64,000 bases of DNA from Agapanthus africanus (taxonomy: Eukaryota > Streptophyta > Magnoliopsida > Asparagales > Amaryllidaceae): positions 374,875,582-374,939,581 of the forward strand of contig CM057337.1 of assembly GCA_030015575.1 (NCBI GenBank). The letters are read 5' to 3'. The notes below the pieces were generated by a model. It ran no database searches. It worked only from the letters and a program-made list of their open reading frames with translations, and was not told the DNA's origin. The position numbers were made by a program, and so were the translations under genes. Every line of letters begins with the position of its first letter. Positions within the stretch are counted from its first letter, which is position 1. Below are positions 23,404 through 35,594 of this stretch, piece after piece.

Positions 23404-25052
23404 CTACGACTGCGAGATCTTATATCACCCGGGCAAGGCGAATGTGGTGGCAGATGCGTTGAGTAGGAGGGCCGGGGGTAGTCTATCCTTTTTGCGCGCA
23501 GTGCAGAGGCAGTCGTCAGCAGATTGGCAGATGTTATGCGACAGCCGAGTTGAGTTCGAGTTCACTCAGACAGGGGGACAGCTCACGCATGTTCGTGCAC
23601 GCCCACAGTTGCTTGACCGTATATATGAGGCACAACGCAGTGACGACCGTTGCTCAGAGATCATGGCACAGATGGGACAGGGTAGATTTTCTGAGTTCGT
23701 GATTGACGATCAGGGGATTTTTCGATATGGATCTAGACTGTGCGTACCAGATGCTGATGGATTGCGGCGCGACATTCTTGAGGAGGCACACCGATCAGTG
23801 TAGTGTCCACCCCGGTTCCACCAAGATGTACCATGATATGAGAGAGACCTACTGGTGGGACGGGATGAAGCGGGACATTGCGGAGTTCGTTTCGAGATGC
23901 CTGACTTGTCAGCAAGTCAAGGCCGAGCACCAGAGGCCCGCAGGAGAGCTACAGCCGTTACCCATTCCGGAGTGGAAATAGGAGCAGATTTCGATGGACT
24001 TCGTTGTGGGTCTACCCAGGACCAGTCGAGGGTACGACTCCATCTGGGTGATCGTGGATAGATTGACGAAAGCGGCTCACTTCCTGCCAGTGAAGACGAC
24101 TTTCAGCTTCGCTCAGTATGCTCAGCTCTATATTGACGAGATCGTGCGACTACATGGCGTACCGACTTGTATCGTATCAGATCGAGGCACTCAGTTCACC
24201 AGCCGATTTTGGCAGAGACTTCAGGAGGCTTTGGGCACTCGTTTGAGCTTCAGCACAGCGTTTCATCCGCAGACCGACGGATAGTCAGAGCGGACCATTC
24301 AGACTCTCGAGGACATGCTCAGAGCGTGCGTTTTAGACTTTAGTGGTAGCTGGGATCGTCATTTACCTCTAGTGGAGTTCTCCTACAACAACAGCTTCCA
24401 GGATACTATTCAGATGGCACCTTTCGAGGCATTGTATGGGAGGAGATGCAGATCGCCCGTCTGTTGGACAGAGCTCAGCGAGAGCAGCATGTTGGGGCCG
24501 CAGCTTGTTGAGGAGACGACAGCGAAGATACAGTTGATCCGAGACCGGATGAGAGCGGCTCAGAGCAGGCAGAAATCGTATGCGGACAGACGCCGTCGCA
24601 GATTAGAGTTCGCAGTTGGCGACCATGTTTTTCTGAGGGTCTCTCCGATGAAGGGCGTGATGCGTTTTGGGCAAAAGGGGAAGCTTAGCCCTAGATTTGT
24701 AGGTCCCTTCGAGATCCTCGAGCGGGTTGGCGCTGTTGCATATCGTTTGGCCCTTCCACCCAGCTTTCCCGATGTTCACCCCGTCTTCCATGTTTCGATG
24801 CTCCGCAAGTACCTTCACGACCCTTCGCATGCGATTCAGCACCCGACAGTCCAGCTGGAGCGCGACCTTTCCTTTGCAGAGCAGCCGGTGGCCATCCTGG
24901 ATCGGCAGGTGAAGAAGTTGAGATCGAAAGTTATATCGACCGTCAAGGTCCTTTGGCGTAGCCCGAGCAGCGAGGAGGTTACCTGGGAGACCGAGGGCGA
25001 GATGAGGAAGAAATATCCCCATCTCTTTGAAGGTACGCGTAGTTATTTTTAA
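23404..25052 (+). pseudogene. Tekay-1 pol remnant: integrase and chromodomain
   Basis: Continues after the 23401 frameshift: 23444-23803 (linker, start of the integrase zinc region), a two-base loss near 23805, then 23703-23981 with CLTCQQVK, a TAG at 23979-23981 replacing Trp, 23994-24284 with the DDE aspartates ([14 protein letters not shown]), a TAG at 24282-24284 replacing Gln of GQSER, and 24315-25052 with the integrase C-terminus and a Tekay chromodomain (ILDRQVKKLRSK...KKYPHLFEGTRSYF). Four lesions in 1.6 kb: inactive. The natural stop TAA is at 25050-25052, 34 bp before the LTR. Confidence 0.9.
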
Positions 25053-25073
25053 ATTCGGGGACCGAATTTCTTT

Positions 25074-25086
25074 AAGGGGGGAAGAT
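25074..25086 (+). other. Tekay-1 polypurine tract
   Basis: AAGGGGGGAAGAT immediately before the 3' LTR start at 25087, matching the Tekay-2 tract. Confidence 0.8.
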
Positions 25087-28000
25087 TGTAGCGCCTTGAA
25101 AAGTCGTTTTGGTGTTTTCCTGAAAATCGGTGAAAATTCGGTATTTTTCCGAAAACCGTCTTTCTCGTTATTTTGCAGTTTAGGGCTAATTATACCTAAA
25201 ATGGATAGGTAATTGCTTGTTTTTAGCAGCTAATGAGTTACTTATGAAATTCTGGTCGTTTAAAATTTTTTCCCTATTTTTCAATTTTTTAATATTATTT
25301 TAAGCCGGTAAGAAAATACATTAAATTAACGATAAATATAAATTTAAATGGGCTAAAATTAAGCTTTAAAATCATGTTAATTAAAATCTAGTTGTAACAT
25401 AAATTTTTAGTATTTTATTTTGATTTTTAACTAATTTTTATTATAGAAAACGAAATTTATTGAATTTTAAGCTAAAACTTGCAATTTTGGACTTTTGGGG
25501 GGTCTTTTTGCGTAAAACCTCTTTGTATTCACTCCCACTCACCCCCACTCCCCAAGGCCGGCCCCACCACTGCTGCAGCAGCCCCCATCCCTCTCTTTTT
25601 GACTTTTAAATCATGTTAATGAATTGTTTGGAGTAGGATTTAAATATAGTAATTTGCATGTGGGTTTTTAGTGAGATGTGAGAGCTTTGACCTTGGAAAA
25701 TTCCACATAACTCTCCCCCACTCCTCCCCCTTTCCCCCTAGGCCGAAACCCCACCTGCTCACAGCCCATTCTTTTCCCCCAAATTTCCCTTCTCTTTTGC
25801 TTCAAAATTTCCATCAAAATCCATTAAAAACCATCAAAAATCCACAAATTTCTTCACAAAACCAAAATAAATCCTTGTGATATCTCTTCTCAAGCCTATT
25901 ATAGTTGAAAACATGTGGAAAGGAGGCATTTTTAGAGGCAAATCACCATGCTTGATCCATAGAAATTGAGGTATAATTCTTACCATTCAACACTTGTGGC
26001 TAAATTCCTTTAATTATATGGTTTTAGTGTTAAAAGTTTAGCTAATTTCTAATCTAGTTTCTAAAAGAGTAGTTTGTTTTAAACTAGGGTTTTTAGCACA
26101 CCATTATTTGGTTAATTAAATTTAGTTTGCTTGCTAGTTCCTACACAACCAAATCAAAGAAGTTACCTTGTTTATGTGGTCTTCAAATTATGCTAATTTA
26201 GTTAATTTTAAAAGTTTGATTTTGGTTGTAAATTGTTGTTTTAGGAAATTCAAGAGAGGGTTTATGTATGGAAAATGGGTTGTGAAGCATGATAAATGAG
26301 TTGAATTAGGGTTTAGAAACCATTATTTAGTTGATTAAATCTAATTTGTTATCTAGTTGTTTTGTTAACCTAATCTAGAAGGTTAACTTGCTAATTGAGT
26401 TATAAATTAGTGTTAATTTAAGGTTTTCATATATAGTTTGGATTAAGAATTGCTAGGTTATATAATTCAAGTAATGGTTGTTTATGGAAAATAGGTTTTG
26501 AATCTTTGCTAATGTGTTGTAATTATAGTGTTTGTAGATTGCTTGTTGTTAGGTTGGATTGTGATAACCGTATCGCTAATTTTCGATTTTTGCACCAAAA
26601 TTGCTAGTTTGTGCTTACTAGGTTTTTATTAAAATTATTTGGTGAATTATTTGTGATACCTTGGGGATGTTTTTAGCATCTCCTATGACGTTAGGATGCG
26701 TGAGCGCGGAGTTTTGAGTAGTCGGGTTTTAGTTTTTCCGGGCGACCAAATCGGCGATTTTTGCAGTTTTTGCGATTTTCGCGTGTGTTCCGCGCACCTT
26801 GTGCACGTTGTACCTAGCTAGTGAACATTAGTATTTTAGTTTGGGTTTTGTGTCATTCTTGATATGTAACCTTATGTTTGGTATTGATGTAAATTCCAGG
26901 TTCGGTCGCGGAGACGTCAGACGCGGCACGAAAGGGGAAAGCGGTGATTGGACACAGCTAGCTAGGGATTCCGGTGAGTAGATGTAACATCTACGGGGGA
27001 CTATCGTTGTATGGCGCAAGTCGCCCGATAGTTTAGTACCTTAAAAAGATTCTTAGTAATGTTAGTAATTAGGGGTGTAATACTTGTATGATTATTTGCT
27101 ACATTCATGCCCTATATTGACATACCTATACGAAACCATTCTATAGGACACCTGCACCATTGCCAGGGTTTTTATATGCAGCACGAGCAGTATTCATGCT
27201 TACACACACACCCTGGTAATTGCCATGCCACCACACTAGATAACCTTTAAATTGAAACCTTTTACTAATTGATACTTAAACTTGTGCTATTGCCTTTAAT
27301 TCCTTAAAATGAAACCGTAGGATTGCTATTCATGTGCATGTACTTCATCATATTAATTGTTCATGCTTAATCTATTAATCACACATCGCAACTTGATTAT
27401 TGATACCATATGCATTCATTATCATTGATATATGCACTTATGAGGATTTCTTGAGATTTTATGATATTTCTGGATTTCGGGGGAAAGCCGCAAAATTTCT
27501 AAACTTATTATATTTTTAAAATATGTAAATTGCGGTTTTCTAGTGATGTAAGTGTCGTCCACCATGAGTTTGCTGTGGTTTTGGAAATCCGTGTCGAGGA
27601 GTGGAGGAACCGTCACGGGTACATGGTGGGCCCGGTAAGGTACCCCGGGGCAAGAGGAATGTGGTGTTGACGTTGGGCCTGGCAGGGGACGGATTACCTA
27701 CCGGTGACTGTTTGGGACGGCGGATATCCAGAGGATACCGACCATGGCCGCTAGATGATGAGATATTGATATTTGAGATGGGTCAGCCGGACGGCTGAGG
27801 CCAGAGATACATTGATATGAGATTTTAGACAGTTTTGAGGTGTCGATGCTGGACACAGGTTCTTGTTGATTCTATTGGTATTGTGCTGGTATTTCAAAAG
27901 ACATTCTTAAAGGGAAAAACATGATTTCTTATACTTGCACATTCAGATCACGAGTTGATTCGCATTGCATTCATACCTGCTAGTATATCCATATTGCATA

Positions 28001-28768
28001 CATACTTGCCATTATGTCCTGCCTTACCTGTATTTAGATGCTAGGATGCTTGTGTGCATGCATTCGATAGCCTGTGTAGATGTTATTTATTACTCACGAG
28101 TTGGCAACTCACCCCCGTTGTGCCATAGCCTTTTGCAGGTCCGCTCCGTCAGTACAGTAGCGGCGGGTGCGCTTGCTTCTTTTGCCTCTTTTGCCTGGAC
28201 TCGAGGTTTTGCTCCTAGGTGGGTTATATCATTATTTTGTACCACCTTGTATATTCTTTGTATCTAGTGCACTCCATCTACTGTTTCTACCAGTATTATT
28301 GTATATTGACCTAGAGATGAGACTGTGAGGTTTGTGGACTTTTATGCTGTATTTTGGGGTCGAGCTCACTTGAGTCGACATGATGTTTTTCTTATGCTTC
28401 ATTATGATTATTTCGCATGTTGTTGCTTTATATTGCGTGGGATTTGTGACCGCCTTGTGGCGAAGAGCTAGCTCCCGCTTGGGGATGCCCTATTTTGTTG
28501 GATTCATATATATTTTTGTTGTACCCAGTTTGGGGGCCAGTATTTACAAAGGAGACTCTGCCGAAATTTTTGGAAAAATTGGTATTGTTTTTAAAAAGGG
28601 TTTTACATGACTTATTTGATAAACTCGCTTTCAATTGATTGGGTTTTCTTCACTCTTTTGCTTAATTGTTTTTGTTTTCTGGGCTTTGGCTTACTTATTT
28701 TACGGACGTCTTTAGACGTTTCGTAAACTTAAGTGCCAGTCACGTTCCGTACCCTGCGGGTCATGATA
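25087..28768 (+). mobile_element. Tekay-1 3' LTR (3682 bp)
   Basis: TGTAGCGCC to GGGTCATGATA, followed by GTACA. The terminal CA has become TA, and the last bases show two transitions relative to the 5' LTR terminus. It is near-identical to 1991-5673. Small frames recur in all LTR copies and are not genes. Confidence 0.92.
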
Positions 28769-29632
28769 GTACAGTCCGGTCTGTTCGTCTGATATGTCGC
28801 ATATCTCGCCTAGGGGTGGTAAACGTCAGACCCCAGTAGCTCGATAAGTCATGCCGACTTAAGGTCCATAACATTCGTGAAACTACTGATAACTTTTACC
28901 AGTATATCACTGGAAACCTGGCCAGGGATTTCCTGTTATGGCCAGTCGTGCATTGCGCAACATCAACCCCCAATACCGGGAGAGACGAATCCCCTCCTAT
29001 CGCTCATTACCTCCATGTGAATCGGGACTGTACCCAAAAACCACCTGTTTGCACGACTCAGTAGAGCCGTGGTAGGGTGGAAATCAAAGCACAGTGGGAG
29101 ACACACAAGACTCTATGACGATCTCGGGTCAACAGACTAAGCTGTACCAGTGTCACCAGAGAACTGCCATCTGACGTGAGGTATAATACCATCTGGGAGT
29201 TCTCGGCGAGTCCGTTCAGTGTACCCAGTCTCCACTGAGCACCCGCATACCATCTTCGATGTCAAACACCAATGGATATGGGATCATCCATCGCCCATCA
29301 CATGGGTCGAGAAGATATACGCTAGTCTACTCTGGAATATCGATGCCCCGTCTCGATATTCCCACGACTAGGAACAATGAAGGATGTACTCATTGACTAC
29401 CCAGGCCCCACTAGTATGATCTACATCATAGTCCTGGAAGTCGAGTACACATCCTAAGGGCTTTATCAACATGTAATCAGAGAGACAGAAAGTATACATG
29501 TTAAGATAAAGTGCAACCAGATAGCGTACTATCATGTCGAGCAAGAAAGTCCTTCCTATATATGTCCCAGCATCCACTACAATATACATCCAATGTACTG
29601 TAATGGCCTCTAGGGCATACATATAACTAACA
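28769..29632 (-). mobile_element. Angela-A 3' LTR, 5' portion (copy 2)
   Basis: 864 bp from the Tekay-1 TSD to ACTAACA, the LTR start on the minus strand. In a by-eye three-way comparison with 5674-6273 and the intact 5' LTR (36938 onward), this copy and copy 1 each carry about three private substitutions, so both have aged about equally since duplication. Confidence 0.88.
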
Positions 29633-32236
29633 ATCTCCCACTAGCACTAGGGCCATCTGTAGCAGTGGTTGCAGTATCACATACTCAACCATCCCCTAAA
29701 AGTCTCTCTTTGGGAAAAAGGCCTTCGTGAGTGGATCCGCCGTGTTGTCCTCTGAGTCTTCTCTCCTAACCTCGATCACCCTGGAGATCAACTATCTCCA
29801 TGATCAGGTGATGCTGCCTCAGAATTTGTCTGGGTCACTGATGGGACCAGGGTTCCAGGGCCAAAGCCACACTTCCATTGCCATACAATGGCAGGAACCT
29901 AGTTCATCTTATGAACCAATATACACCCAAACTTCCTCTTTGGTAGTATCTTCAATAGCGATGTTACCAGCCTTTATCGTCTAGTTTGCCACGGTATCTA
30001 GCTTGGAACTCTTCCAACATACCGTCTCTTTACTGAGGGTAAAGATAGTGCCTGTGACTGACATTCAGTCGTCTTTATCACCCTGGAACACTTCCAGTGA
30101 TTCTCCCCAGGATCGATTGATACAATCTCACTATACCTAGTGAGAACCCTAATATCCCTTTAGATCTATCTCAAAGGGTCAAATCTCAGGATTTAGGAGG
30201 TATCATCTTTATCCTATTTGGAGAATCATTGTGATAAGCGGAGATTGATCGAGCGTAGCATAGGAAACTCCTTCCCTAACAAGAGTATGTCATCTACGTA
30301 CTCTACGAGGATCGTCACCATACTCTCTACTACCTTTTTGTTTATACAAGGTTCATCTACCATTTTGATGATGTCAACTTCTTTGACTAATCCATCAAAA
30401 CAGATGTTCCAACTCCGCGATGCCTGCTTTATCCTATAAAGCATCTTTCACACGTTTCCGCTGCTCCCACTGTGTACGAGGCCCTCTGGCTGTGTTCTTA
30501 TAGGCGTTCTCTTCTAAATCATTATTTAGAAAAGTAGTCATGGCACCCAACCACCAGATATCGTAGTCATGGTATGTAGCCATGGCAAGTAGGATCTGGA
30601 TGGATTTAATCATAGTCCCGGGAAAAGGTTTCATCATTATCCGTGCCTGGTTGATGACGAAAACCTTTAACAAATCTAGCTTTGAAAGTCTCAACTTGTC
30701 CATGTACACCAAGTAATCTTCTCAAGATATACTTGCTCCTGATGGGGATTTAACCCTTCAGATATCGCAACCAAAGTCCATACTTTGTTGGTGTATATGG
30801 ATTCCATCTCAGATTGCTAAGCATCCAGCCATTCTTACAGAGTCCCTACTCTTGATGGCCTGCTCGAATCTAGTTGGGTCATCATCTCATGATGTATTCC
30901 ATGCTCCCACTGTCATCGAGAAACTGAGGTATCTCTCAGGCAGGCGAGGAACCCTACCAGATCGGCGGAGAGGCTGAGGTTCGTCGGGAACTATAGAATC
31001 TTATGGTTCTGTCAAATCATCAACTGCAGTTTTGTATAGCTGGAACCTTTCCAGTTCTACAGAACTGATCCTGCCTCGATCTTGTCCGGATTTTGCTTTA
31101 AACATAGACAGGACAACCCCAAATCTTAACTCGCTTAAGAGATGGGTTCTTCCCATACCATATCTTATATGGAGTGGTAGGCAGTGATTTGATTCAAACC
31201 TAATTCAATAGGTATGCAGCTTCTCAAGTGCATAACTCCAAAAGGAAATAGGTAACTCAATAATACTCATCCTAGAGCACACCATATCTAATATTGTGCA
31301 ATTGCTCCGCCCTGATACACCGTTGTGCTGTGGTGTATTCAGAGGAGTAACACTGAGAGAAAATCTCATTCTCCTTTAGAATAGTCCAGGAATTCTATGC
31401 ACAAGTATTCTTCTCCCTGATCTTATCATAGGACATAATACTTATACCCGTATTTTGGTTCTCTACTTCTAACTTATATTCTGTGAATATCTCAAAAGGT
31501 TCGGACTTATGTTTCAACAGGAATATATGACTGAATCTTGAGAGATTATCAGAGAATATAATGAAGTATAAAGAACCAGTCCTGGCATGTGTAGACAGGA
31601 GACTTTACATACATTATCATGTATCAGTCCCAAGAGTTACTAACTCTTTCTCTGTTTCTAATAAACAGAGCTATGGTCATCTAATCTTTGTGACATGACT
31701 GGCAAGTTTCACAAGATGTAAATTCAAACTGATTTAAATATGCATCTAAAATGTAACTTCAGCCAGTCGGGTCGCATTGATATGACCTAGTCTACAATGC
31801 CTCAAGAACGAGTCGTTCATTTCTGAACTCTTCCTCTTGTGTGTGTTCTGTATACAAGGAACTGTAGTTTGATTTAGAACGTCAATGCTTTTAGATAACG
31901 TGCCTGAACCGATCAACTTTTGATATAGGAAATGTTCAAAACATTATCCATCAATACAAAATTATATCCTTTCTTTACTAATAAAGAGATTAATATGATT
32001 TTGTATATCAGGTTCGGTATCTAATAGCATTTGTTCAGAATCAATGTATTCGTAATACAGGGTGACAGTGACCAACAGACTTGGCTGCAACTCTTGCCCC
32101 GGTTTCTGTCTCATGAAACTTATCACCCGTTCTCAGTTTTTCTACCTTTTTGTAGCCCTATGTAACAGATTACATATCTGGGATCCTGATCCGGTATTAT
32201 ATACCCAGGATGCAGAGGATACTGAGAAACGGTTCT
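29633..32236 (-). pseudogene. Angela-A pol remnant (copy 2)
   Basis: Counterpart of 6553-9142, with the same decay and fragments: 30226-30444 with the YVDD-containing RT block and 30434-30712. The PPT is at 29633-29647. Shared frameshifts show that the pol was already dead before the duplication. Confidence 0.8.
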
Positions 32237-32434
32237 TTATAATGAACACACCCGAAGGAGATGCATCATATGCACTTTCTTCGTTTGGGTGGCATAGGAA
32301 TTCTGGTATTCCCCAATTTTCTGCTCTGTCTTATAACAATTATAAGTTGGAGTGGGACCAACGTTCCCCAGCTCAGTATAACAAGCGGGTTCGGTCAATA
32401 CATCCATATTATTATCTTGATTAAGGCGTGACAT
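32237..32434 (-). pseudogene. Angela-A gag remnant (copy 2)
   Basis: Same 65-codon fusion of gag start and gag C-terminus as at 9143-9340, differing by an Ala/Thr change. It confirms that the internal gag deletion belongs to Angela-A itself. Confidence 0.7.
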
Positions 32435-35346
32435 GGTCGCTACCAGGAGAGAGAGAAGAAAACACTCTGCGTGCGCTCTTGCAAGATCAGATTGGTTATA
32501 TATTTTATCTAATCAGGATGGCTCCCACTGTTTTTATCAAATCTTCCTTCAAACCTTAAAAGGAAAGACTAGCCGGGATTAATTACACTCTACAAGTTCG
32601 CCAATCTTTCAGCCAGGCCAGTGTCGGTACTTTGAGGGAGGTTCCCCGTGCTTTCGCACGGACCTAATTACAGTTAACCTCGTTTTCCCAGAGGCGTAAC
32701 CCCGTTGACACCTTTCTAGACACCTACTTGATCGGCTAATTGTAAAGTGCAAAACTCTATCAGGAGTAACAATTACTCGCAGTGGGTATCGGGATCCAAC
32801 TATCATATAGAAGGTATGCAATCTCATTGCAAATTTCAACACTTGAAACTCCCGATAAAGGTTTTTACCCCTAGCACCTATGACCTTAACTATGGTCAAC
32901 AAATCATAAGTACTAGTCAAGTTCTACCCGTCATTTCGTGATTAATTAGACCCACCCACATGACCCTTAACTAAGGTCAACAAAGTCACGCGACTGTCCT
33001 AACTAATCGCATCATATGCAGTGTAGGAAGACATCACTTAGCTACCGTACACTGTGCCTTGACTATGGTCAACAAACACAGCACGAATACTAAGTACTCT
33101 ACTTCCTAAAATGACGGAGGGTTGCGGATGGTTTTTGTGAAAACCATTAACGCTTTGAACTTGATCTCGTTGCGGAATCAAATGGTTTTTAAATGGAATG
33201 TTTTCGAGGCTTTTCTAGTTTTGCTAAAGGGGTCACTCCCGGTGAAGGGATCGTCGGCCCTTTCCTCGTCGAATGAGGTGCGGGATATATCATATATATC
33301 ACTGTGCAAAGCGGAAACTATAGAAGCGATCAAAGTCAAACCGAGGGTTGTAGCATCTGCCAGTTATTGCTAAAGGAGTCACTCCCGGTGAAGGGATCTC
33401 GGTCCTTTCCTCATCGAATAAGGTGCAGGATGTTCTATAATGAACACCTCGATGCAAAGCAAGAACTGTAGCTACCAGTTTTTATTTTGAAATTCGATTC
33501 CACAACATCAATTAGGTTTATTTTCTTTCATTAATCTCATTAATGAATATCCCATCATTTAAGTCCACCTAACCATCACAGATAAATATAACGTACGCTT
33601 ATGCCATCCGCATTCGCCTCGATGTCCCGTCTGCACCGTTAGGTTAGGTAACTAACGGCAGAGCGGGGCAGGGCTAGCGCGGATGTAAAACATAAGCAAC
33701 GTTTATATAATATATCATATATACTATATATAATATCTGTCACAGAACATCACATGATCACATCACAGATAAATCACAGCAGAAGAAACATATGAAATAT
33801 TGGATATACTAGGACGTCCGTGTTTTCAATACGAGCCAGTATAAAACACGGATTCCACGGTCGTGATGAATAGCCAATCCCACACCCCTAGACCCCTACG
33901 AGAGCGGCAAGCAACCCTACCAATTCTAGGGTTAGGAGACCCGGACTCGACTCCTCGAGTTGGTCTCCCACTGGACCCCAGAACCCGGTTACTTGTGCTC
34001 CCCTCCTTGGGTCTATCCTAGTGCAGAAAAGTAAATAATATACAACAACGGTGACAACTTCCGCAACCTGGAAGCGCCCCAATAAAAGAATATTACATAC
34101 AAGTTTTTACATGAATGAAAATGAAAAAACACTCATCTCACATAAAAAAACCCCGGCTATTCAAACACGACGATCCAATATAACATATCCAGCAACACAT
34201 AACATCACATGTCATCAACGTAAGTAAATATGCGCATCCCAATTGTCGTTGACATATAGCAACGAAACCGGCGATATCACATATTACACTTACGGTCACA
34301 GAAAAGAAAGTGTAAAACTACAACAGTTGGAATCCGCAACCACCTCAGACATCGCATGCCTGACCAAATGAATTACTTAGACATCGCATGCCTAACAATT
34401 ATAAACCCCGCATTTTAGTCTCAAAATCGAAAACACTTTTCAATATCAAGTCGGGCAATTCAACAGGATTCCCGACATTTTGATCGAATACTCGTCGCAA
34501 ACTTTAGTAGACGGCCGCACCCCCGATGCCGTCGATGAAGTGCACCAAGGCGGAACACTGCTGCCGCGAGCACTCGGGCGGATGCTTTCGGCGACAGGGT
34601 TCTCCTACAGTCACTTGGTCGGGGCTATGGGGTGAGGCTGTTTATCAAGTTTACCCGGCGAGTATCCGCGTACGCTACGTGATTGCGACAGACTTTTGAT
34701 CACATCAAAATTCCGTGGCAACCGATCAAGTGAGACTAAAGTGCTATGTTTATAACATTCATTCAGTTATCACATAACTTTTGTGAATTCCAATTGTTGT
34801 ATCACATTTCGGATAAACAGAAAATGTTAAACTTTCCGATTGAACAATCGAACACCCAAGTTTTCCCGATACAGCTCAACACATGAAATAAGTCTAACAG
34901 CATTCAGTTCGTGCCTCAGTACCAACGGTCCAGCCGTAGAAGGGTCAAGCCAACGCCTCACATGTGGCACGCCGTACTGCCCCAAACCCGAAGGTTCAAA
35001 GGGCAGTTCAAGACGGTCACATAATCGAGTTAAGGTTTGTTGTCTTCTAGAGGGTCCATCGCGTTACTTGCACTACTTAGAACGTCGTTAAACTACGGAA
35101 AAATCCAACAATTGGAAATTTCCCGGCAGGGGAAAAAGTGGGTATTTATATCCGGTCGAACTTTTTAACATATTCTAAGATTATCCGGAAAAGCACACAG
35201 ACAGAATTAGACAATCCGATCGATATACCGAGTCCCCAATACGACCCAGAAAATGCAACTCTGGAAAAATTATTAAAAATCCCCAGGAAAACCAGCACAG
35301 ACAACTAAGAGTTACTGTGCAAAATAGGATGCACAAAAAGACAAAA

Positions 35347-35396
35347 GGCCCGCGGATCCGCCGCATGAGCCTTCTGTAAGGCCGCGGATCCGCGCC
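35347..35396. repeat. Paired CGCGGATCCGCG palindrome cassette in Angela-A leader
   Basis: Two palindromes (first arm CGCGGATCCGC, second CCGCGGATCCGCG) separated by about 20 bases beginning GCATGAGCC. The two palindromes can also pair with each other as one hairpin. The block lies about 220 nt downstream of the PBS in the transcript. Near-identical blocks occur in both Athila-1 LTRs (43064-43107, 52962-53005) and a variant hairpin at the equivalent place in Angela-C (61181-61229). Confidence 0.75.
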
Positions 35397-35580
35397 TCCT
35401 TTATGGAATGAAGCCCTCGAATTTTACAGTAACCCTTATATCTTCCTGCTGATTTTTCTGAATATTTTTAATCTACAAAAATCCACATTTTACAGAAAAG
35501 TCCAGAGAGCATTTTTCAAGTCGGGTTTTGGGTCGATCGGACTTCTGATTCCGTCGGGACTTCGCCTAAGGCTCTAGCTA

Positions 35581-35593
35581 GGCTCTGATACCA
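35581..35593 (-). other. Angela-A primer-binding site
   Basis: TGGTATCAGAGCC on the minus strand, one base from the 5' LTR terminus at 35595; complementary to the initiator tRNA-Met 3' end. Confidence 0.85.
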
Positions 35594-35594
35594 C

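Larger units (their letters stand above)
25087..34702. repeat. Direct duplication of about 9.6 kb, copy 2 (original context)
   Basis: The parental arrangement: Tekay-1 3' LTR, TSD GTACA, Angela-A LTR end, pol remnant and leader, continuing uninterrupted past 34702 to the PBS and 5' LTR. Copy 1 (1991-11608) lacks that continuation. Confidence 0.9.
32435..35594 (-). other. Angela-A 5' leader (copy 2, complete)
   Basis: Leader of about 3.2 kb with no gene. Features: three-hairpin array at about 32878-33081, tandem repeat 33217-33478, CATTA hairpin 33527-33547, 101-nt multi-stem element 33597-33697, palindrome cassette 35347-35396, PBS 35581-35593. 34703-35340 is unique here because copy 1 was cut; the frames at 34840-35091 and 35181-35366 have no recognisable content. 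Confidence 0.8.
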
